NCBI GenBank assembly: GCA_943329505.2
Contig: CALQED020000074.1
Coordinates: 1-6,426 of the forward strand
DNA: 6,426 nucleotides
Origin: Polynucleobacter meluiroseus
GTDB lineage: Bacteria; Pseudomonadota; Gammaproteobacteria; Burkholderiales; Burkholderiaceae
Reading direction: 5' to 3'
Both the position numbers and the translations under genes were made by a program. Each line of letters opens with the position of its first letter. Position 1 is the first letter of the stretch. Shown piece by piece: positions 1 through 5,814 of the stretch. The notes beneath the pieces are model-generated. The model was given only the letters and a program-made list of their open reading frames with translations, searched no databases and was not told the origin of the DNA.

Positions 1-200
1 AAATTGCCTTGGGCAATCAGGCTTTGAGAAAAACTATTGCCTTTTCTTAAATGAACTTGAATAGCTTGAAGCCACTGCTGCCAATCCTTTTGGGCTGAAG
101 ACTGAATGAGCTCAAGTGCGTTTAAAAGGGCCAATCCAGCATTGAGTAGCGTGAGCAATTGTTGTGCAAAATCTAATTGAGATTGTTTGCTTAACGTCAT
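1..200 (-). CDS. Type II secretion / type IV pilus inner-membrane platform protein, GspF/PilC family (N-terminal 66 residues; rest lies beyond the left edge)
   Basis: Seen: an open frame starts at ATG 200-198 and runs off the left edge without a stop, giving 66 residues beginning MTLSKQSQLDFAQQLLTLLN. Residues 9-66 match the start of the GspF/PilC cytoplasmic helical domain: a phenylalanine-led helix, the pattern LLTLLNAGLALLNALELI, then a helix ending in RKGNSFSQSL, equivalent to the family's G-x-SLSEAL. Family knowledge: GspF/PilC proteins sit in the inner membrane, have two such domains, are about 400 residues long, and are the platform on which the GspE/PilB ATPase acts. The start is supported by a GAGG site 7 bases upstream and a 4-base ATGA overlap with the ATPase gene. 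The protein begins almost directly in the domain, so it lacks the longer N-terminal leader of many PilC/GspF proteins, matching its shortened ATPase partner. Whether the machine is a pilus or a secretion system cannot be decided here, so no symbol is given. Confidence 0.85.
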   Translation of the reverse strand, partial: MTLSKQSQLDFAQQLLTLLNAGLALLNALELIQSSAQKDWQQWLQAIQVHLRKGNSFSQSLIAQGN

Positions 201-1273
201 ATGCACACCTCGTTTGCTAGCATAGCTCTATCAATCAGACCTTCATTGATGTGACGCATTCCGGCATCTCTTATGCTGAGGAAAGATGAAGATGGATCGA
301 ATAAATCCGGGCCACTAAGCACCTCATGGATTCCAATACGACCGAGATAGCCGCTGCCTTTGCAGTACTTGCAAGTATTAGGAAGCGGATCTAGCACCCC
401 GCCCTTACAGGTTTGGCAGAGTTTGCGAACTAAGCGTTGGGAGCTCACGCTGTGTAAACAAGACTCAAGAGATTCTTGGTCAACACCTAAATTTTTCAGT
501 CTAGCTAACGCACCTCTAGCATTTCGAGTGTGCAGGGTGCTTAGGACAAGATGACCTGTTTGCGCAGCCTGAATTGCAAGGCTTGCTGTAGCGCTATCTC
601 GAATCTCTCCAATCATGATGACATCAGGATCTTGTCTTAGGAGTGCTCTGATGATGACAGAAAAATCAAGCCCTGCGCGCGGGTGATATGCCACTTGATT
701 AACCCCTGGTAAGCGAATTTCAATAGGGTCTTCGATCGAGCAAAGATTGCGATGAGTCTGATTTAGGGTGCTTAGGCAACTATATAAAGTCCGCGTTTTT
801 CCGCTACCTGTAGGACCAGTGACCAGAATGAGTCCATTTGGCTGAGTAATCGCTTTTTGCAAAATATTGAGTTGCTCTGGCAATAAGCCAATTTGCTTTA
901 GGCATAACTCTTCGAGTCGATTAGGTAGGATCCGGATAACGGCTTTTTCACCATGTAGGGTTGGCAGGATGGAAACCCGACAATTAATATTCGGTTTTGA
1001 AAAATCTAGGCCAATACATAAACGACCATCTTGAGGGATACGTTTTTCTGCAATATCTAAACGAGCCAATATTTTGATGCGAGTAATGAGGCGTTCGTGA
1101 AGCTCGGCAGGGTGGCGTGATTGAGTCTGTAATAAGCCATCAACCCGGATACGGACTAGCGTCTCTAGGGTGCCAGCCTCAATATGAATATCACTAGCTC
1201 TGGCGTCAATTGCATTAGTTGCGATCTCGTACCAGGTGCGAATAATGAGTGAGTCATCATGAGTAATGATCAA
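197..1273 (-). CDS. GspE/PilB/HofB-family secretion or pilus-assembly ATPase, short form
   Basis: This is a hexameric cytoplasmic ATPase that would drive assembly of a pilus or pseudopilus through its GspF/PilC partner. Motifs visible in order: RASDIHIE at residues 25-32 (start of the T2SSE domain), DIAEKRIPQDGR at 73-84, Walker A GPTGSGKT at 153-160, Asp box around SIEDPIE at 179-185, Walker B with GEIRD at 222-226, and the His box TGHLVLSTLHT at 239-249. QRLVRKLC follows at 279-286, then a tetracysteine zinc-site pattern with Cys 286, 289, 301 and 304. That zinc element is typical of assembly ATPases (GspE/PilB) and is usually absent from PilT retraction ATPases. At 358 residues it is shorter than usual GspE (about 500) or PilB (about 570): the N-terminal docking domain is missing. 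The start is TTG 1273-1271; the frame upstream has no ATG or GTG before an in-frame TGA. TTG overlaps the stop of the upstream gene by 4 bases (TTGA), and no convincing Shine-Dalgarno precedes it, so coupled re-initiation is likely. Confidence 0.9.
   Translation of the reverse strand: MIITHDDSLIIRTWYEIATNAIDARASDIHIEAGTLETLVRIRVDGLLQTQSRHPAELHERLITRIKILARLDIAEKRIPQDGRLCIGLDFSKPNINCRVSILPTLHGEKAVIRILPNRLEELCLKQIGLLPEQLNILQKAITQPNGLILVTGPTGSGKTRTLYSCLSTLNQTHRNLCSIEDPIEIRLPGVNQVAYHPRAGLDFSVIIRALLRQDPDVIMIGEIRDSATASLAIQAAQTGHLVLSTLHTRNARGALARLKNLGVDQESLESCLHSVSSQRLVRKLCQTCKGGVLDPLPNTCKYCKGSGYLGRIGIHEVLSGPDLFDPSSSFLSIRDAGMRHINEGLIDRAMLANEVCI
208..211 (-). promoter_or_regulatory. Shine-Dalgarno site of the GspF-type gene, inside the end of the ATPase gene
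   Basis: On the minus strand GAGG lies 7 bases before ATG 200-198, within the last codons of the upstream ATPase gene (Asn-Glu-Val-Cys-Ile-stop). It favours ATG 200 over the in-frame GTG at 206-204, which would lie almost on top of the site. Confidence 0.7.
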
Positions 1274-2559
1274 TCTTGATCTTGATTGAGTATAGGTCGA
1301 TAGAGTTTGACGGTCTTCACACCTTGATCATCAAACTGTACGATTTCCATTACGATGCCAGCAATTTTGACGCTGACATCATGATCAGGAATCGCCTCTA
1401 GTTTTTCTAAGATCAGGCCATTTAAGGTTCGCGGCCCTGCTAGTGGAAGATTTAAGTTCAGTAAACGATTGAGATCGCGTAAGGACGAGGTACCGCTAGC
1501 AAGGTAGGTCCCATCCGAAAGCCATTTTGGATCAGTCGAAAGATTGGAGAAGGAGGTCGTAAATTCACCAATAAGCTCTTCAACAATATCTTCGAATGTC
1601 ACTAAGCCTAGAACCTCGCCATATTCATTGACTACCAAACTGAGGCGCTGTTGGTTGTCTTGAAAGAATTGCATCTGTTGCAATACTGGTGTGCCACTCG
1701 GTATGAAGTACGGCTCATTTAACAAAGACCGAAAGTCCTCATGTTTTAGGTCCGAATTACCTAATAAAGATAAAGCTTTTTTAACTGATAAGATGCCGAC
1801 TATGCGCTCTGAGTCGCCATCGCAAACTGGTAATTTATTGTGGTAACAAGTCTCTAATTGCTGAACTACCTCGTCAATTGGCCTAGAAAGATCTAAGACC
1901 TCTATTTTTGACCTTGGCGTCATTACATCATCAACAGTAATATTTTCTAGGTTGAATAGATTGAGCAAAATATTGCGATGGTGATTAGAAACAAAGCGAT
2001 TGGATTCTAAAACCAAGCTACGTAGCTCTTCCTGACTCATCGTTCTGCTTTCTGAGGAGGATTGCAGACCAGAAACCCTCATCAAGCCTGATACAAAATT
2101 ATTAATGAGCCAAAGCAAGGGCCTTAATAAAAAAGTGAGCGGCAAAATCAGCCAGCCAACATTTGAAGCAATTTTTTCGGGGAAGGCAGCGCCAATGACT
2201 TTTGGCGTGATTTCGCTAAAGACAATGATCAGTAAAGCAACTACCAGGGTGGCAATCGAAAGTACTAATCCGCTTTCACCGAATAGATGTAGAGCGATAC
2301 CAGTCACCAGAATTGGGAGAATGGTATTGATAAGATTATTAGAGATTAATAGTACTGATAAGAGTGAATCAATTCGCTTGAGGAGTCTTTCTGCTAGCGC
2401 AGCGCCAGTATTGCCACTATTAGCCATCGCTCTCAGGCGATGGCGATTGGCTGACAACATGCTAGTTTCTGCCATGGAAAAAAAGCCTGAAAGTGCCAGC
2501 AAAAATAGGACTAAGGCAGCCTGACTATAAAGGGGCCAATCGTCAAAAAAGTTGTCCAT
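1270..2559 (-). CDS. CorB/HlyC/CorC-family membrane protein (CNNM transmembrane domain plus two CBS domains)
   Basis: This is an inner-membrane protein of the family once called hemolysins, whose members CorB/CorC are linked to Mg2+/Co2+ export and resistance. Seen in 429 residues: a CNNM (DUF21) membrane region at about 10-155 with hydrophobic stretches near 12-30, 65-91, 97-118 and 132-154. It contains the family motifs FFSMAETSMLSANRHRLR (27-44) and SEITPK (115-120). The signature VDDVMTPRSKIEVLD (209-223) opens the first CBS domain. The second CBS domain covers about 275-335 and includes LVVNEYGEVLGLVTFEDIVE (308-327). A C-terminal CorC_HlyC domain follows at about 345-427. The length is normal for E. 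coli YfjD/CorB-like proteins. ATG 2559-2557 is preceded by a modest AGG. The gene is first in the leftward operon, and its last codons (Asn-Gln-Asp-Gln-Asp) overlap the ATPase start. The exact ion is not deducible, and I see no reason to link it functionally to pilus assembly. Confidence 0.9.
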   Translation of the reverse strand: MDNFFDDWPLYSQAALVLFLLALSGFFSMAETSMLSANRHRLRAMANSGNTGAALAERLLKRIDSLLSVLLISNNLINTILPILVTGIALHLFGESGLVLSIATLVVALLIIVFSEITPKVIGAAFPEKIASNVGWLILPLTFLLRPLLWLINNFVSGLMRVSGLQSSSESRTMSQEELRSLVLESNRFVSNHHRNILLNLFNLENITVDDVMTPRSKIEVLDLSRPIDEVVQQLETCYHNKLPVCDGDSERIVGILSVKKALSLLGNSDLKHEDFRSLLNEPYFIPSGTPVLQQMQFFQDNQQRLSLVVNEYGEVLGLVTFEDIVEELIGEFTTSFSNLSTDPKWLSDGTYLASGTSSLRDLNRLLNLNLPLAGPRTLNGLILEKLEAIPDHDVSVKIAGIVMEIVQFDDQGVKTVKLYRPILNQDQD

Positions 2560-2590
2560 GGGTTTTGCCTGAAAAAATTAAGGATGATTC

Positions 2591-2599
2591 AATATAGCA
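2591..2599 (-). promoter_or_regulatory. Candidate extended -10 promoter for the CorB-type gene and its operon
   Basis: Read on the minus strand this is TGCTATATT, a TGn extended -10 element with a box matching TATAAT at five of six positions. Transcription would start about 7 bases downstream, leaving a leader of roughly 25 bases before ATG 2559. No good -35 is present at 16-18 bases, which is tolerated for extended -10 promoters. Just upstream, a perfect 5-base dyad GGCTT-TCAC-AAGCC (2605-2618) falls in the spacer and could be an operator or chance. Confidence 0.4.
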
Positions 2600-2690
2600 A
2601 AGTAGGCTTTCACAAGCCATATGCAACCGTTATTACTAAGGTAGAAAGGTTTGTCATCTTCTTTGCTGAACTATGTGAGAATTATTCCCC

Positions 2691-3215
2691 ATGGCCTTAT
2701 CTAAAAACCAAACTCTTTCAGAAAGTGCGCGTTACTGCGTAATTGACGCGCCTTTTGGAAGATTAGGGATTTTGACTGAATTGGTCGACGGCAGTCTCAT
2801 GTTGTCTAAGATCGACTATCTCTCGGCGAGGGCTAGCTTGTCAAAACCCCAAAATGAACTCGCTAAGGAAGTGGCAAAACAGTGCAAAGCCTATTTTCAA
2901 GACCCGCATTTTCAATTCGAATTACCAATCAAGCCCTTAGGCACAGCACACCAGCAAAAAGTGTGGAAGCGGATTCGCGAGATACCGGTTGGCAAAGCGA
3001 GCACTTATGGCGAGATAGCAAGCGCTATTAAGAGTGGTGCTCGTGCAGTCGGTACTGCATGCGGCGCCAACCCTTTTCCTTTGATCACACCCTGCCATCG
3101 CGTGGTATCTGCGCAAGGGATCGGTGGGTTTATGAAGGAAAATTCACCAGGTCTTTATCGTCAAATCAAGATATGGCTTTTAAAACACGAAGGCGTACTG
3201 TCAGTACTAGATTAG
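2691..3215 (+). CDS. ogt: Methylated-DNA--protein-cysteine S-methyltransferase (O6-alkylguanine-DNA alkyltransferase, Ogt type)
   Basis: This is a suicide DNA-repair enzyme: it moves an alkyl group from O6-alkylguanine (or O4-alkylthymine) to its own cysteine. Seen in 174 residues, close to E. coli Ogt in length: a poorly conserved N-terminal domain (about 1-80), then the conserved DNA-binding/active-site domain. This contains QQKVWKRIREIPVGKASTYG (88-107) with the base-flipping-type Tyr106, and GARAVGTACGANPFP (116-130) with the arginine finger Arg118 and hinge Asn127. The active site PCHRVV has nucleophile Cys135, and GIGGF follows at 143-147 before the C-terminal LLKHEG (163-168). No Ada-type regulatory domain is fused. 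Start ATG 2691 has only a weak purine stretch (GAGA) 10 bases upstream; no better in-frame start fits the family length. The gene stands alone, divergent from the CorB operon, and its stop lies inside the end of the opposing squalene-synthase-like gene. Confidence 0.95.
   Translation: MALSKNQTLSESARYCVIDAPFGRLGILTELVDGSLMLSKIDYLSARASLSKPQNELAKEVAKQCKAYFQDPHFQFELPIKPLGTAHQQKVWKRIREIPVGKASTYGEIASAIKSGARAVGTACGANPFPLITPCHRVVSAQGIGGFMKENSPGLYRQIKIWLLKHEGVLSVLD
3195..3207. repeat. 13-base perfect dyad at the convergent gene ends
   Basis: GTACTG-T-CAGTAC is a perfect 6-base inverted repeat around one central base. It lies in the last codons of ogt and reaches the first base of the 9-base overlap with the opposing gene's stop. 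As RNA it could fold with a 5-base stem and 3-base loop, followed on the plus strand by a T-containing stretch (TTTTCTT from 3216). That is too weak to call a terminator with confidence. Confidence 0.35.
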
Positions 3216-4187
3216 TTTTCTTAGAGGGCTTGATGCGTTATGAAAAAAGAGCTTCATGAGTGCATCACTACTAACAGCCATTTTTGTAAAGGCATAAAAA
3301 GCAAAAACAGTCTTTCTTGAGAGCTTTAGCTCATCTTTGTCATCGAAGTGTTTACGAGCGGCGATCTTAGAAAGCGTCATTACTGCTAAACCAAACGCTA
3401 AGAAACAAAAACGTCTGATTCCTAGCTCATCCTTTGGAATAAGAAGAATGTAGCTCATAGAGTCTTGAAGTTTTTGGTAGGCAATCTTTAGTAGTGCAAC
3501 TTGGCTGATGTTAGCTGGCTTCCAAGAGACCCCACGCGCTTTGTCCTCTGACGAGTCTTTAAGGATATTCGTCATCTGCAGGGCTTGCCCAAAAGCAATG
3601 GAGAGCGCCTCACGTCCTCGGATATTCTTTTCAAATTCAGAGGAATGATTGCTAAAAATTGTGGTCAGAAGCTCTCCAACCACTCCCGCCACGACATAGC
3701 AATATTCCTCAAACTCGGGTAGATCCTGTAAACCAGTCTCAGTTTGCTTGCCATGAAAATGGGACATGCCATCAGACATGATAGAAACACATCGGCTAAC
3801 GGCTACTTGATCTTCACTGGAGCAGGTATGCAAAATTCTTAGGACAGTTGGAGTGTGCGCAATTAAATCTAATTCATCTTGATTGCCGTAATCTTTGAGC
3901 GCTGTTAGACAGGGCTGAACAAAAGACTCCACAGGGGATTTTTCTAAAACTACATTGAGAAATAATTTGGATAGCTGTTGTTTGGTTTCTGGGCTAAGCT
4001 CTGCTGCATCTTCAATAGTGTCCACAATGCGGCAGAGCAGGTAGGTATTACCAACAACGGTCTCAATCATTGGTGGCAATAAAGGGATAGTAAGCGCAAA
4101 GGTTCGGGATACCGAGCGCAAAATGGCTTTTTGGTAGCTTAGATCAGCATCTAGATCATCGACAGGATTGGATTTGTCTGTACTCAC
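3207..4187 (-). CDS. Squalene/phytoene synthase-family protein, squalene-synthase-like
   Basis: This is a class I trans-isoprenyl transferase predicted to condense two prenyl diphosphates head-to-head, most likely two farnesyl diphosphates to presqualene diphosphate and possibly squalene. Seen in 326 residues: SVSRTFALTIPLLP at 25-38, the first Asp-rich motif DTIED at 56-60, YCYVVAGVVGE at 162-172, and the second Asp-rich motif in NILKDSSED at 207-215. FCFLAFGLAVMTLSKI at 260-275 corresponds to the late conserved helix of squalene synthases. DTIED resembles the squalene-synthase form more than the DDxxD form usual in CrtB or HpnC/HpnD (from memory). There is no clear C-terminal membrane anchor. 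The start is GTG 4187-4185: an in-frame TGA lies two codons upstream, and no recognisable Shine-Dalgarno precedes it. The next ATG would remove 39 conserved residues. No squalene-hopene cyclase, hpn or crt gene is nearby, so squalene versus presqualene diphosphate as product is open. It converges on ogt with a 9-base overlap. Confidence 0.85.
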   Translation of the reverse strand: MSTDKSNPVDDLDADLSYQKAILRSVSRTFALTIPLLPPMIETVVGNTYLLCRIVDTIEDAAELSPETKQQLSKLFLNVVLEKSPVESFVQPCLTALKDYGNQDELDLIAHTPTVLRILHTCSSEDQVAVSRCVSIMSDGMSHFHGKQTETGLQDLPEFEEYCYVVAGVVGELLTTIFSNHSSEFEKNIRGREALSIAFGQALQMTNILKDSSEDKARGVSWKPANISQVALLKIAYQKLQDSMSYILLIPKDELGIRRFCFLAFGLAVMTLSKIAARKHFDDKDELKLSRKTVFAFYAFTKMAVSSDALMKLFFHNASSPLRKLI

Positions 4188-4202
4188 CTGTCAATTATGT
4201 CA

Positions 4203-4225
4203 GACCAGCATGCCCTAAATTGGTC
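4203..4225. repeat. Imperfectly supported inverted repeat, possible operator, in the divergent gap
   Basis: GACCA (4203-4207) and TGGTC (4221-4225) form 5-base arms 13 bases apart, midway between the GTG of the squalene-synthase-like gene and the promoter of the symporter gene. The placement suits a regulator site, but the arms are short and could arise by chance. Confidence 0.2.
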
Positions 4226-4234
4226 CAGAATTCC

Positions 4235-4264
4235 TTACTTATAAAAGTGACATAGCCATATAAT
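4235..4264 (+). promoter_or_regulatory. Candidate sigma-70 promoter of the symporter gene
   Basis: A perfect TATAAT at 4259-4264 is placed to start transcription near 4271, leaving a leader of about 24 bases that carries the Shine-Dalgarno site. The best -35 is a poor TTACTT at 4235-4240 with an 18-base spacer, so the promoter may be weak or need an activator. Confidence 0.45.
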
Positions 4265-4280
4265 TTCACCAAATTATGCA

Positions 4281-4285
4281 AGGAG
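4281..4285 (+). promoter_or_regulatory. Shine-Dalgarno site that fixes the GTG start of the symporter
   Basis: AGGAG lies 9 bases before GTG 4295 and is the strongest ribosome binding site of the plus-strand genes. It supports GTG 4295 as the start; TTG at the second codon is also in frame but further from the site. Confidence 0.75.
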
Positions 4286-4294
4286 AAGTGGGTT

Positions 4295-5710
4295 GTGTTG
4301 ATTTGGTTCGTCATCATTTACTGGGTCATATCCGTTGGCATTGGCCTGTGGGCTGCCTTGCGTGTCAAAAATACCGCAGATTTTGCGGCTGCGGGACATA
4401 GCCTGCCGATGCCAATCGTGACAGCAACTGTTTTTGCAACCTGGTTTGGTTCCGAAACCGTGCTGGGTATTCCAGCAACTTTTTTAAAAGAAGGCCTAGG
4501 AGGCGTAGTCTCTGATCCTTTTGGCTCCTCACTATGTTTAATCTTGGTCGGCCTCTTTTTTGCGCGCCATCTTTATAACCGCCGCATGTTGACCATTGGT
4601 GATTTCTTTCGTGAAAAATATGGCCGTACTGTTGAAGTTCTTGTAACGCTATGTATTGTTGTTTCTTATTTGGGTTGGGTAGCAGCCCAAATTAAAGCTT
4701 TAGGCCTAGTCTTTAACGTGGTTTCTGATGGCAGCATCTCTCAGACTGGTGGAATGTTGATTGGCGCTGGTAGTGTGCTGATCTACACCCTGTTTGGCGG
4801 CATGTGGTCAGTAGCGATTACAGACTTTATTCAGATGATCATTATCGTGATCGGGATGCTTTACATTGGTGGTGAGTTGTCAACGCAAACAGGCGGTGTT
4901 AGCGCGGTGATCGAGCATGCCGCAGCTGCTGGGCAATTTAGTAATTTCTGGCCTGATATGAACTTGGCATCCATCTTAGGTTTTATTGCAGCCTTATGCA
5001 CCATGATGCTGGGCTCAATTCCTCAGCAAGATGTTTTCCAGCGCATTACTTCTAGTAAAAATGTCAATATTGCGGTTAATGCTGCAATATTAGGTGGGGT
5101 GCTCTACTTTATTTTTGCTTTTGTACCAATGTATTTAGCCTACTCTGCAACTCTCATTAATCCTGGCCTAGTAAAAGAATATTTGCATACTGACCCGCAA
5201 ATGATTTTGCCAAAATTGATTTTGAATCATGCGCCCCTCATTGCGCAGGTGATGTTCTTTGGCGCCTTGCTCTCTGCTATTAAAAGTTGTGCTAGCGCAA
5301 CTCTTTTAGCGCCTTCGGTAACTTTTTCAGAAAATATTGTGAGAGGTTTCTTTAAACATCTAGCTGATGATGATTTACTGAAAATTATGCGAATCACAGT
5401 CCTTTGTTTCGCGATAGCAGTAACTTTCTTCGCAATCAACTCCGAGCTCTCGATTTTTAAGATGGTGGAGAGCGCCTACAAGGTGACGCTAGTTGCTGCT
5501 TTTGTACCATTGGCGTTTGGGGTCTACTGGAAAAGAGCCAATTCTTTGGGTGGCTTACTGTCGGTAGTAATGGGCCTCATGGTCTGGATTAGCTGTGAAA
5601 TTCTGGCTCCGAAAGCCATCATGCCGCCCCAATTGGCGGGCTTATTGGCTAGTATTGCCGGCATGATTTTGGGTAGCTTGGTACCTAAAGAGAGCTTGAA
5701 GGCAGTTTAA
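4295..5710 (+). CDS. Sodium:solute symporter family protein (SSS family), substrate unknown
   Basis: This is an inner-membrane secondary transporter predicted to couple Na+ entry to solute uptake. It has 471 residues and about 13 hydrophobic segments, the usual size and topology of the SSS family (PutP, PanF, SglT). Family marks seen: ATVFATWFGSETVLGIPA at 44-61 (first-core-helix region), MLTIGDFFREKYGR at 98-111, and the conserved run from GGMWSVAITDFIQ (168-180) into the next membrane helix. SIPQQDVFQRITSSKN follows at 241-256. FFGALLSAIKSCASATLLAP (321-340) is the helix that in PutP and vSGLT supplies Na+ ligands. Aligned by eye, Ser331 and Cys332 fall where PutP has Ser340 and Thr341, so one hydroxyl ligand may be replaced by cysteine. 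The start is GTG 4295 with a good AGGAG. Substrate cannot be told from sequence; carboxylates, amino acids, pantothenate or urea are all possible in this family. A ketopantoate-reductase gene lies 104 bases downstream but is separated by hairpins, so an operon is uncertain. Confidence 0.9.
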   Translation: MLIWFVIIYWVISVGIGLWAALRVKNTADFAAAGHSLPMPIVTATVFATWFGSETVLGIPATFLKEGLGGVVSDPFGSSLCLILVGLFFARHLYNRRMLTIGDFFREKYGRTVEVLVTLCIVVSYLGWVAAQIKALGLVFNVVSDGSISQTGGMLIGAGSVLIYTLFGGMWSVAITDFIQMIIIVIGMLYIGGELSTQTGGVSAVIEHAAAAGQFSNFWPDMNLASILGFIAALCTMMLGSIPQQDVFQRITSSKNVNIAVNAAILGGVLYFIFAFVPMYLAYSATLINPGLVKEYLHTDPQMILPKLILNHAPLIAQVMFFGALLSAIKSCASATLLAPSVTFSENIVRGFFKHLADDDLLKIMRITVLCFAIAVTFFAINSELSIFKMVESAYKVTLVAAFVPLAFGVYWKRANSLGGLLSVVMGLMVWISCEILAPKAIMPPQLAGLLASIAGMILGSLVPKESLKAV

Positions 5711-5718
5711 AGTGATTT

Positions 5719-5760
5719 TTGCTTAAAAATTAAGCAATCAAAATTTTCCCACTGGGAAAA
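5719..5760 (+). terminator. Two tandem hairpins after the symporter gene, possible terminator or leader structure
   Basis: The first hairpin has arms TTGCTTAA (5719-5726) and TTAAGCAA (5730-5737) with an AAA loop, and an outer TGA/TCA pairing (5713-5715, 5738-5740) beyond a TTT bulge. The second has arms TTTTCCC (5744-5750) and GGGAAAA (5754-5760) with an ACT loop. Both are perfect, and they begin 8 bases after the stop codon. A proper T-run follows neither directly on the plus strand, so classic intrinsic termination is doubtful. The rest of the gap to 5814 is AT-rich with no promoter I can defend. Confidence 0.4.
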
Positions 5761-5814
5761 AGTTCTCCTCTAATATGTTGTTAATACAAAATTTTTTATT
5801 CTGATGGGGTTCCT

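Noticed and set aside
360..554. 64-residue plus-strand frame opposite the ATPase gene
   Set aside because: It is a shadow of the His-box and zinc-site region of the ATPase.
1273..1284. Tandem hexamer ATCTTG-ATCTTG at the CorB/ATPase junction as a phase-variation repeat
   Set aside because: Two copies only; simply the repeated Asp-Gln codons at the protein end.
2105..2524. 139-residue open frame on the plus strand opposite the CorB-type gene
   Set aside because: It is antisense to the conserved CNNM membrane region, is low complexity (Lys/Ser/Ala rich), and has no family resemblance.
2651..2677. TTGTCA and TATGTG as an ogt promoter
   Set aside because: The spacing is only 15 bases and the -10 match is poor; there is not enough to call a promoter.
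3059..3259. 66-residue open frame on the plus strand overlapping the ogt active-site region
   Set aside because: It is a shifted frame over the strongly conserved PCHRVV region of ogt and shows no feature of its own.
4247..4269. GTGA ... TCAC as a CRP/FNR-like site upstream of the symporter
   Set aside because: The half-sites are 15 bases apart instead of the usual 6 or so, and the pair overlaps the TATAAT box.
5227..5439. 70-residue minus-strand frame opposite the symporter gene
   Set aside because: It is a shadow of a membrane-helix region in a well-supported gene.
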